This document shows, one piece after another, positions 10,773 through 19,610 of a stretch of 64,000 nt of DNA. Location: assembly GCA_022539475.1 (NCBI GenBank), contig VCMS01000050.1, positions 1 through 64,000 on the forward strand, written 5' to 3'. Both the position numbers and the translations under genes were made by a program. This stretch comes from Gracilaria domingensis. Taxonomy: Eukaryota; Rhodophyta; Florideophyceae; Gracilariales; Gracilariaceae. The stretch's first letter is position 1. Each line of letters begins with the position of its first letter. A model generated the notes under the pieces. The model saw only the letters and a list, made by a program, of their open reading frames with translations, ran no database searches and was not told the DNA's origin.

Positions 10773-11629
10773 TGTAGAGCAAAACGCCCTTTGTGGGGAT
10801 GCACCGAGGTGCTTTTCATAGTTTGTTGATGCGTTACCGGCTTCGACACCTCAGGTTATGAGAGGCTACTGGGGTAGTGCCCCTATTTTGGGGTATGCCT
10901 AGGAAGGGTAGTATTTATGCACACGTGTGCCAAGTTGGCCCGATAGCGGGTGCGCCGTGGCAAGCCTGCCACGGTTGCACACCTGTAGTGTATTGGCCGG
11001 CAGCGCCGGATAGTTAGATATTTTAATTGATATTTTCAAGTGCCGTATATAAGTGGCGGCACTTGCCGCCACTGTACGGGAAGTAAACCTCAACGAGGCC
11101 TTTGGCTCTGATCTTCTTGCCGCTTGCGCCCGGTCACCAGCCCCATCCTGGGGAATACCGCCGCAATTCCGGGCTGATCAACCAACCTCCGTCCCTGAGG
11201 AGTACTAATCCGTCGTCACGGCACTTTTCTTATCTATTTTATTGTTTTCATTTCCGTCTTACGGCTTTCGCTACTCTGCCCTACATTGTAGGTTTGTTCT
11301 ATTTGTCTCGGGAGTTTTCCCGCTTATCGCGAGTCAGTGCTCCGCAGTGCGGCTCGTTTGTTGATCTTTTGTCGTCCCATACCGTTGGGCTGGATACCCC
11401 CACTCGCTGTGGCTCGCCGGAACCATCCGGATACCTACGCCGATTCTACCCCTTCTACCTCCGACTGCACGCCCAGATCGGGGCCACCCGGATTTACACC
11501 CGGCTCGTGTTGGCCCTATCGGAGGGTTCTGCCGCTCGACTGCCCTTCACAGGGAGCAGGGCCTGAACACCCTGAGGTGCTCGTCCGCGACGCGGTTTGT
11601 TGTTTTCCCGTAGAGGGTTTTGCACCACA
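10773..11629 (+). repeat. 3' LTR of the chromovirus
   Basis: An 857-bp LTR starting TGTAGAGCAAAA and ending TTTTGCACCACA, so its ends form an imperfect inverted repeat. A TATA box (TATATAAG, 11046-11053) marks the U3 promoter. The following part is pyrimidine-rich, as is usual for R-U5. It is an inverted near-copy of 6789-7644 and an older relative lies at 36289-37141. The flank at 11630-11634 (GCTTT) should match the missing left flank if the element is intact. Confidence 0.92.
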
Positions 11630-11771
11630 GCTTTTGCACGCGGAGTTACGTAATCGTCGTCACGACAAAAACTACAAAGATGATGACGCTGGCGCGGAGG
11701 CCGAGTCCTTCTTGAGGGAGATGTCTGTGAAACACATCAACAACTTGATGGATAGTATGAAGGAGGAATGA
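11630..11771 (+). pseudogene. 3' end of a host gene cut by the chromovirus
   Basis: Right after the LTR an open frame of 46 codons runs to a TGA at 11769-11771. Its charged translation (RNRRHDKNYKDDD, then FLREMSVKHINNLMDSMKEE) looks like a natural acidic protein end, not LTR sequence. The simplest reading is that the element landed in the last coding part, or a late intron, of a host gene whose body lies left of the window. The protein is not recognised. The gene is convergent with the Sec16-like gene, with about 250 bp between stops. Confidence 0.5.
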
Positions 11772-12023
11772 GGAGAAAGCGAAGGATGCTCACATGGTCC
11801 ATTTACTCTCCGTTGCAATGTTAGTACTCTCTGTAGAGGAATAGTAAACTTTCACGTATAAAATGCGTGCAGTGTTATGCTTTCTGTAGCAGGGCAATGA
11901 CCAATTTCTTATGACGCAGTTACGCAAACTCGACATCCATATATGAAGTCCTTCTCCGCTTCTTCCTCCGAGTTTCGTCCTCTGTGAGTTATTCCCATCT
12001 TCTCCTACACTGTCTCTTGCCTC
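11772..12023. other. Short convergent intergenic stretch
   Basis: About 250 bp between two converging reading frames. It is AT-richer than both and has no coding frame. It probably holds both 3' untranslated regions. No canonical AATAAA signal stands out. Confidence 0.4.
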
Positions 12024-15000
12024 TCATTTGGCCACGGTTCTCGAAGACACTCGCCGACGAGTTGCCGTACGTCCATCGTCCCAATGGCATGTACTCGCAG
12101 ATGGTATAGGTCTTGGTGTGAGTCCCTTATATCCACCTCCTGATGCCGACGTTATACCCCCAAACCCTGGCACTGCAGGTCTCGCCGGTGTCGCATTTGC
12201 TGGTGCAGGAGCTGTAGGTCTTCCTTTGTTGAAGGTATCCACGTACGCTCTTCTTTTCGAGCGACGTCCGCCTCCCACTCTGTACTTTTTGCTGTTTCCA
12301 GCTGAAGAAGTAGTAAAAGACGGCGCAGCGGAGTATGGCACAGGAGCACTTGCGGTGGAAGCAACCGATGTGGCGCTTCCATCATCTCCACCAATGCTGT
12401 TGTCCAAGGAACCAGGGTATGATGACAATGGGTTAAAGAGAGTGGACCTTTGCTCATGAGAATTTGACATGTTGAAGCCGTTCAGATCACGGGCATCTTG
12501 AGCGCTTTGAGAGCGCATGAGAGAGGTAGTATTGTGATCGCTATTGGAAAGATTTGGAAGAGATCATAGCTAGAACTGGTCTGAACGTTGCTTCCACCAC
12601 TACGGAACATGTTATCATCATCTGGTGGCGGTGGTGGGACGTCCTCCTCTTCTTCTGGATCCTCTCCTTCGATCACCCATTGGCCTCGCTGCTTGCCGAA
12701 AACGAACTTATTCTCTTCTCCAATATGTGCTCTGAGAGGAGCACCGAACGCTGCAGTCAACTTTTCTCACAAACGCTCTCTCTATTCCTTCTTCGATTGT
12801 GGTTTCTCCATTGAGGTATCTGTCTGTTTCGTTCCGCGTGCGGATTTCTTCGCATGTAGCGAGGGTTTCTTCCTCGAAGTTTGGGATTGCAAGGTCATAT
12901 CTGATGCGGAACGTCAATGGACAAGCGCATCACTCTTCTCTTCTCTAGTAGCCTTTTGCACAGGTACACCATTAAATAGAGCTTGCTCGGTCTTTCCAGA
13001 CCATATATCCATTTGGGGAGTGCTGACGTGTGGCCTATCCTCGAATGATTGAATTCGCTGTCCAGTTGTTACCTCGAGGTTGGCTGCGAATCAGGAACTA
13101 CTGAAGTACTCGCTCGGAAGTGCCCCCACTGAAGCTGATCGCATGTGGCTTGGCGTAAGGGGTTGTCCAGTCGCTCTTGTACCTGCTCCACCATCAAGAC
13201 CAAACGGTGACGGCTGCCCCTGACCAAGTAAAGCAACTGGAGGTGCACGCGAAGGAGGAGGTGGGGAAAGATCATAGACAACGGGAGTAATAAGCCCGAC
13301 GGCTTTCTGGACAAGGTCATCCCACTTCTTCTTTGCACTCTTTTCTTTTTCTGCAGGGTCAAGTACTCCATTACTTCAATTGGAGAACTGAGAGGCCTGA
13401 ACTGGATTAAAGACACTGGTGCGCTGCGAATCAATTGAGAGATGAGGTGGCTGGTTTACGTGGGTGTGATCCGAGGCGACGTGGACCTGATCAAGTCCTG
13501 CAGCCGGGGCAGGTTCAAATGTTTGCAAACCATGCGTTAGGTGTTGATTTGCTAGTTCTTGAGGTAGTTGTTTCCCAGTTTGGTCTTTAAAACCACGAGC
13601 GAAAACAGATGTCAACGACTTTCCAAGAGCGGACAATCTTGTCAGTTTCTCACCTTTCTCTTGCACTCCGAGGTGAGCTCGTAGCTGTTGTTCGAACGAT
13701 TCCAAACATGACAAAGAAGGAGGCGTAAACAGCTGTGCAGCAGCGCCATTCCCCGACTCGAGTATCGCTCGAACTTCCTTAGATATTGAGTTACAATGAG
13801 CCAGAGCTACCTCAGCTCGACCCACTGATGCAGTTTCAAGCGCAAGCAGCAGTCGAAAAGGTAGAAGATGGGGACATCTTTTCCCATTTCGAGCATTCAC
13901 TGTTGCCTCGAAAACAATTGATTGCAGTATAGCTGCTGGGGATCCAAATGATCTCGGACGCTCAGGAGCTATCTTAGAGTTTGCACCCAAAAGACATATG
14001 GTGTTACGATCTAGAGAACTTAGACGACCAGAAAGAAGATAGCAAACATGCGATCCGACAACGTCATCATTTTGCGAAAGAAGGGCATCTCCGACTTGGT
14101 CAATAAGAGACATGAATCGTTTGCTTTTCTCGCTATCTGTGGCAATCGATGCCCCACTCGTGAGAAGCATTCCGGCATTCTTTCTCCAGTCTTTCAGCCC
14201 AGCTGGGGAGGTAATCCGTCTAGTTATCTCTGAATCATTTTCGGACAAGGAGAAACAAAGTGTCTGCAAAGCAGATCTCTCATGCAAGGTAACTTTTGCG
14301 AAATCACAGAGAACGGACATATATGCCAGAAAATTGGCTGTCGTCCTGCCCGACGCAGAAAGGGTTTCGACCTCGTCAGACAAGTAGCTCACATCGTTCT
14401 GCACAGCACGTTGTACAGATTCCTTCAATGGCGTTTCATCAATTAAATCAACAACTTTCTTTGGAACAGGAGCTGGTTGCACGAATACGTCGTCGGATTC
14501 TTCCCACCCTTCCAACGCGTTGTTGTTATCTGCGGTGGAAACTTGAGCCTCCGATTCGGTAGCTGGCTCCTCTCCCTCGCCAGACACCAAAGTAGTAAAA
14601 TGGCTCTCCAGTTCAGTTTCATCGCGTTCGGAACGCTGTATAGGGTCCTCAGCAATCCTACGTGCCTCAAAGTCGATAGGAGAGCTTTGCTCTAATGGAA
14701 CTGATACCTGTTGTAGTGGTTCCGCCACCAAACCATCGCCATTCTTTGCAATAGGAGCCGGTTGTACAGATACATCGAACATTTCTTCCCACCCTCCCCA
14801 AGCGTCGTTGTCATCTGTGTTGTTTGCTTGAGCATCCGGTTCAGTAGCTGGCTCTTCTCCCTCGCCAGACACCAAAGTAGTAAAATGGCTTTCCAGTTCA
14901 GTTTCCTCGCGTTCAGAACGCTTTGTAGGGTCCTCCACAGACGCAAGTGCCTCGAACTCCATAGAAAGGCTTTGACCCACTGAAACTGATGCCTGCTGTG

Positions 15001-15034
15001 TGCTGTCTCGCAGACAGAGTGGGTCTCGTTTCAT
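12024..15034 (-). pseudogene. SEC16: Sec16-like COPII scaffold gene, C-terminal third interrupted
   Basis: Sec16 marks ER exit sites and organises the COPII coat. The first 552 codons (15034-13376) are open and include the ancestral coatomer (central conserved) domain: the VGSHVCYLLSGRLSS segment, a CLLGANSKI segment, and HLLPFRLLLALETASVGRAE with AHCNSISKEVR. The same frame then continues through stops at 13376 (TGA), 13091 (TGA), 12914 (TGA), 12782 (TAG) and 12767 (TGA) into the C-terminal signature AHIGEENKF...QWVIEGEDPEEEE...PPPPP. One frameshift near 12545 leads to the RAYVDTFN end and a TGA at 12024. All five stops fit C-to-T change of CGA or CAG. Short introns are not excluded, but none fits the frames. 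The first ATG lies about 105 bp from a transposon. Confidence 0.8.
14450..14970 (-). repeat. 285-bp tandem duplication inside the Sec16-like gene
   Basis: Two adjacent copies of 285 bp (95 codons) encode the acidic N-terminal part. Shared landmarks are TGGCTCYTCTCCCTCGCC at 14564 and 14849. Both copies encode SERxETELESHFTTLVSGEG-type protein followed by a WEE and VQPAP segment. The in-frame duplication lengthens the disordered region in front of the ACE1 domain and is only slightly diverged. Confidence 0.8.
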
Positions 15035-15140
15035 CAGGCAGTGGCATTGGCGGTGGCAAAGAAGAAAGAGAACGCGCTTTGCTTTACGTTACCAACTTCA
15101 AATCATGACCTATAGATGGAGTACGAGTACCAAGAGTACA

Positions 15141-16394
15141 TTAGGCACACGGAGGGGCACTCGAGACAGTCGGGCGTTTCATATTAAGATCTTTGACAAT
15201 CTTGATCATTTCAGATCGCTTGCGAGAGCTAGCGCTTCCATTGGATCGCACGAGATCGCCTTCCTGCTCTTCACAGAACTCATACCAATCAGAAGATTGA
15301 TTTTGAACAATAGAAATGTCAGAGTCAGACAAATCATAGTCCTGATACGAGGAATCCTTAATACTAATAAGAAAGTTGTGTACCTTCATACAAACAAACA
15401 CAACCTTTGTGTTCCTTTCCAGCTTAAATTCAAGTTTGGACTTCACAATCCTCCACTTCGACACTAGTATACCAAATGCTTGCTCTACAACAATTCTCAA
15501 AGAAGAAAGAAAAAAGTTAAAGTGCATTGCGTCTTCGGTCGCACTGGAGTAGGGTACCGGAGTAATCAACACTTCTGAACATATATACGCTTCGTCCCCA
15601 ACAATCCATGTCCCAGCAGGCAGTCCGTCTTCCAACAGATACTTTGCCAAACTGGACACATTATGGCACAGCGAATCATGCGTTGATCCAACGCAACGAA
15701 TGGATGCGCAGAGAAAACGGTAGTCGTGGGAGGCCAAAGCTTGTAGGGGCAGAGCATAATAACCTTTTCGACACCAATATGAAGCTGGGTTGTGCTCGAA
15801 CTCTGGTTTCTTAATCGGGATAAGTATTCCATCGATTGCACCAATACAACCGGTAAGAGGACTAGGAATTCGGCGAAGCGTTTTGAATCCGTCCGCCAAT
15901 GCTCTAAACCCTTCCGTTGATTTCGGAAGACCATCAAACGAAAGGTGACGATTCAGGAGAGCGCAAGTTTCATGGAAAATATGATAAGCTGTTGAAAACC
16001 CGATTCGATGTCCAAAGGACACATCCTGGTACCGTCCGCCAGCAAGTACTCTCAATGTTATTCCGAGCCGAACGTTAGGAGCTACAACATAATTTCCCAG
16101 TCTCTGAGCCATCTCAGTGTTCTTGATTAAGTCCAGTTGTAATATCTCCAGAAGCTGGAGAAAACTAGATCTTTTCATGCGAAACAACTTCTCGAAACAA
16201 CGATCGGTGTAGCCAGCGCCAAGCGCCAGCTGATCTCCGAAAAGGCTCTGTCTTATCTTTGGCAGATTGGACCTTTTTCTTGGAAACTTTTCAATTCGTT
16301 GGTTCACGGTGATAAGAGAGAGCAGCAGTAGTTGGTTGATAGAGTTTAAATACGCGTGGAGCAAGTTATTGGAGTAATCGCGAGAGTGGCCCAT
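15141..16394 (-). CDS. PIF/Harbinger transposase, intact 417 codons
   Basis: A complete HARBI1-type DDE transposase. The catalytic acids sit in CIGAIDG (D about residue 188), WIVGDEAY (D about 267) and VVEQAFG (E about 304), with the usual SKWRI stretch after the E. The N-terminal part has a helical region with FRM...F. The ORF starts at an ATG at 16392-16394 and has no breaks, unlike its relatives at 17.4, 45.7, 32.0 and 54.6 kb. About 105 bp separate its stop from the start of the Sec16-like frame. No partner Myb-like ORF or clear terminal repeats were found next to it, so it may be a recent single-gene copy or a domesticated gene. Confidence 0.88.
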   Translation of the reverse strand: MGHSRDYSNNLLHAYLNSINQLLLLSLITVNQRIEKFPRKRSNLPKIRQSLFGDQLALGAGYTDRCFEKLFRMKRSSFLQLLEILQLDLIKNTEMAQRLGNYVVAPNVRLGITLRVLAGGRYQDVSFGHRIGFSTAYHIFHETCALLNRHLSFDGLPKSTEGFRALADGFKTLRRIPSPLTGCIGAIDGILIPIKKPEFEHNPASYWCRKGYYALPLQALASHDYRFLCASIRCVGSTHDSLCHNVSSLAKYLLEDGLPAGTWIVGDEAYICSEVLITPVPYSSATEDAMHFNFFLSSLRIVVEQAFGILVSKWRIVKSKLEFKLERNTKVVFVCMKVHNFLISIKDSSYQDYDLSDSDISIVQNQSSDWYEFCEEQEGDLVRSNGSASSRKRSEMIKIVKDLNMKRPTVSSAPPCA

Positions 16395-17412
16395 TTTGCT
16401 TTCGGAAGAGAATCAAATGCGGAAAGTTGGACGGTTTCCATCTTCAGGCCTAAGGGAGAGCTCCAGAATGAGACATGTATATCGTAGAGAGGAGCTTTCA
16501 TTACAATACAAGTTTGAAATCCTTTTTGATAGACTCTGCGTTGGATTCGGATGTAGGAGATGGATGTTTGGAAGCAGCTCTGAAATGTGGTCGCAATAGT
16601 GTTTGTATGACTATGGCTGCAGAAGGTGTATAATCAGTATTATAGATGCACGACGGCGACGGCGATCCTTGAATACCCTCTTCGGACATGAGGTAAGTAA
16701 ATTCCTTACAATGATGTTCATTTGAGATTAGATCTTCTTGATCCAAAGGGCATACCATTCTATTAATCTCCAGTACGCCAGCACGGCTGGAACGCCTGTT
16801 TGGAACGGCCCTCAATTTGGAACCAAAGTTCTTAACGCGATCTTGACGCGTGATATACGTCCTTGCTGTCAGCAAAGGAGCCTAGTGCGCGGCGAAAAGT
16901 TTGTTTCAACATGTAAGCTCATTAATACGCGCAGTTTACTCAGGGGCGTCCTAACCTGTAGTCCAAAAACCTTTCGCTGCCCGTTTTGCCCTCCACGTGG
17001 GCAACGTAGCAAGCTTAGATCTGCTCTCCCATCAGCAGATCTATTCTGATCAGAGACCAAAGTTGACAGAAAACCCCGGAGCATACACATAAAGAGACCA
17101 GAGCATTGTTCTTTCTCAAGAACGTTCTGCAATCAACTAGGGTCTACAACTTACTACCAAGTATTCCTACCAGGTAGTACCAACGCAGTTCCTTCCCTTC
17201 TGCCTCATCAGGTCTACGGTCTCTACATTGTTCAAATTCGAATCAAACAAAATCATCATGAACATAACTAGCTTGCACAATCCGCATTTTGCAGCCTCTT
17301 CCCTGATTGATCTTCCACGATGACTATTCAACAGCAAAGGTTGACAGCTCCCCGACAGCTTGCATTGACGCGCATTTGACTGCTTTCAACTGCAAATGTC
17401 ATACTTGGAAAA
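16395..17412. other. Stretch between two divergent Harbinger transposases
   Basis: No convincing gene. An open minus frame at 16501-16875 has no recognisable motif. A 9-bp inverted repeat (AGATCTGCT at 17017-17025, AGCAGATCT at 17034-17042) lies in the middle. Transposon ends are probably here but were not identified by eye. Confidence 0.4.
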
Positions 17413-18587
17413 TTGGTTCGAGCACAAACGAAATCTATCTTTCGCAAACGAGTAAAACTAAAAACCAAACTCCCCGAGTTTCGACGAATATCTGCTCGTT
17501 ACGATGAAGGCCTTTGCGCATCTTATACTGATGCAAGCTTTTCGTCTTTCTTCAGAATGCAGCGAAAAACGTTTCGGAAGCTTCTTCAGCGCGTACGTCC
17601 TTTATTAGTCAAGAACAGGAAAATGGGCAGTCGGTTAAAAATGGAGGTGATCCATCCAGAGGAGATGCTCGGACTTACACTGAGAATGTTGGCTGGAGGT
17701 TCGTATCTGGACCAGGCGCGCAGCCACAACATTGGTACCTCTTCTGTTTACCACGTTTTTCATGAGACATGCAACGCTTTACAGAATGTACTTTCTTTCG
17801 AAGGACTTCCTACGAGTGAAGAGGGTTTCAAAAAACTTTCGGATGGATACAAAACGCTAAGAAGACAACCAAGTCCATTGACCGGCTGTATAGGGGCTCT
17901 TGATGGAATTCTGATTCGAATTGCTAAGCCGGCCAAACAGTATAACCCAGCATCGTTTTTCACCAGAAAGAATTACTATGGTCTTCCAGTGCAAGCTATG
18001 GTTTCGTTTGACGGTTAGTTTATTTGCGCGTCTATCAAATGTGTTGGATCTACTCACGACTCTCTGTGTCATAGTGTTTCAGAACTCGGTCGCTATTTGG
18101 AGAAGTACGGATTGCCGTGTGGGCACTGGATTGCCGGAGACGAAGCATATATATGCACGAACGTTCTTCTTACTCCTGTACCTTCGTCAAGGGCATCATT
18201 GGAAGAAGATGCTTTTAACTTTTTTTGTCTTCGTTGCGGATTTGCGTAGAACAAGCATTCGGACGACTTGTGTCGAAGTGGGGAATTTTGAAGACAGAAC
18301 TGAAGTTCGATCTTCCTAAGAACGCACGTCTGGTGATTTTGCGCATGAAGTTGCACAATTTTCTAATCGATGTAGATGAATCATATCAAGCCTACGATCA
18401 CACTGACACTATTCGTCAGATGGTTCAATTTCAGTCTCAGGAGTGGTTCGACTTCTGTGAGGAGGCTGATGACGTGTCAAACTGTGTCTCCTCATCTTCT
18501 GAATCACGCAAAAGAACCGAAATGGTTCGTATTATCAAATCACTGGGACTAAGACGCCCTGGGGTTCGGGGAGTTACGCAAGCATAA
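17413..18587 (+). pseudogene. PIF/Harbinger transposase, broken
   Basis: Same family as the intact copy at 15.1-16.4 kb and roughly half identical by eye. The first catalytic D is in CIGALDG (about 17885-17905), the second in AGDEAY (about 18135-18150) and the E in CVEQAFG (about 18245-18265). Two lesions break it: a TAG at about 18016-18018 and a frameshift near 18220. It ends with a Ser/Arg-rich tail like that of the intact relative. The two transposases are divergent, about 1.0 kb apart. Confidence 0.87.
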
Positions 18588-19013
18588 CCTTCTTGCTTTG
18601 GCTTAATATGTTATGTTCCCAATGTCTACATCGTCCCCAGAGAACTTGATGTTTTCAGGGTCAAAGATATGAAAACAAGGCTTCTATTGGGATCAATGGT
18701 TTCTCGAAGCTGCGAGATATATGGCAATCAAAGGTGTCGAGCTTTTGCTTCACCCGACGGCAACAGGTTCCGAGCCTCAAGACCCTCCTCGTGACATATG
18801 TTCATAATGGCAAAAGTGTATACAAGGACATGGCGCTGCCAAAATGGTGCCCATTAATTGCTGCGAACCGCGTGGGGAAAGAACACAGAGTATCCTCTGA
18901 CGTATCAATCACGTTCTATGGTTCATCCTTTATGACTGGTTCCACAGCAGCCATCGTATCAGACGCTGGCCGTCATCAAGAGATCGTTCTCTTGCACACC
19001 TGTAACCTCCACG
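18588..19013. other. No recognisable gene
   Basis: A + frame at 18734-19072 is open but low in recognisable features. The stretch probably includes the end of the broken Harbinger element and the start of the gene-fragment mosaic. Confidence 0.3.
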
Positions 19014-19220
19014 AAATGCCATTGGCTCCTGGAAGAGCAGTTTGCATGCGTACGGAATGCAGACATGGATAACAGCCGTGCTGTTGTTGCCGTTCGTAAA
19101 ATGGAACGCGTTCTTCGGAGGATCTGCTTTTGCAATCAATCCGCATATGTCACACACATGGCCTCTGTACTTATCGCTCATATATATGAAGCCTTCCCGA
19201 AGAAAGTTGGCCCCGGTCGA
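19014..19220 (-). pseudogene. Fragment of RNA polymerase II Rpb2 C-terminus
   Basis: About 69 codons match the end of the second-largest RNA polymerase subunit: FLREGF...SDKYRGHVCDICGLIA, then a degenerate zinc region, then VCIPYACKLLFQE. In intact Rpb2 the HVCDICGL motif and a second CxxC form the C-terminal zinc site; here the second pair is lost (N-G-N-N in place of C-x2-C). The match stops on both sides. It lies antiparallel to the polymerase-epsilon pseudogene. CDICGL favours Pol II over Pol I or III. Confidence 0.7.
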
Positions 19221-19610
19221 ATCAAAGAAAGGTTTTTTAGCTGTTTGTTGATTTGTCTTCAGCTGGCACACAAGTGCATCGAAAGTTCAGTGAGCACAAA
19301 TTTCCGGCAAGTCATTGAGGGATGCTGTGAAGATACGGACAGACTTGGAATCGAGGACATCGACGATCTACTCAGAGGTTCCTGGACCGCCTCTCACGTA
19401 GCCATACAAAGAGCAAATGCAGTAGTGACGAGAAGACTGCAGAATGAACGAGACACCTTGAAGGAAGCACGGAGCGTCGGGTTCTATCCTGATGAATTCC
19501 TTTTCCGCGGCAACGCCGTAGATTCTGATGAACGTGCAATCCAAGCCCGCAATGCGGTGCTGGAACCCATTCGGGCATCCCATTCCTTTATTCGTTCTGA
19601 TTACTCCGAA
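19065..19610 (+). other. Open frame of unknown origin upstream of the POLE-like part
   Basis: The frame is open to a TGA at 19611 and continues in the same frame into POLE-like sequence. From about 19240 it looks like real protein (EDIDDLLRGSWTASHVAIQR, then FYPDEFLFRGNAVDSDERA), but I cannot place it in the polymerase. Its first part overlaps the antisense Rpb2 scrap. It may be a diverged piece of POLE or another gene fragment. Confidence 0.35.

Larger units (their letters stand above)
1..11629 (+). mobile_element. Ty3/gypsy chromovirus, left end outside window, broken
   Basis: Parts in order on the + strand: leader, gag with one CCHC knuckle, aspartic protease, reverse transcriptase, RNase H, integrase, a long linker, a chromodomain, an antisense open frame, a polypurine tract and a 3' LTR. 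This is the Ty3/gypsy order, and the chromodomain marks the chromovirus branch, whose chromodomain is known to steer integration to marked chromatin. The 5' LTR is not in the window. A solo LTR of the same family sits inside it. The gag-pol part is broken by roughly half a dozen changes, while the reverse transcriptase segment and the antisense frame are open. The 3' LTR is almost identical to the nested solo LTR, so the family was active recently. Confidence 0.9.

Noticed and set aside
6789-11629. A single element with inverted LTRs enclosing the 617-codon frame
   Set aside because: The left LTR has its own CCACA duplication and no polypurine tract on its inner side, so it is an independent solo insertion.
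12760-12790. A tiny 20-bp intron (GTGAG...CTGCAG) to remove one stop in the Sec16-like gene
   Set aside because: Removing it puts the downstream GEENKF part out of frame, while the straight frame keeps similarity on both sides of the stop.
12767-13378. Reassigned stop codons as an explanation for the in-frame TGAs in the Sec16-like gene
   Set aside because: TAG and TAA also interrupt conserved coding in the window, frameshifts are present, and intact genes such as the LRR and Harbinger frames end normally at stops.
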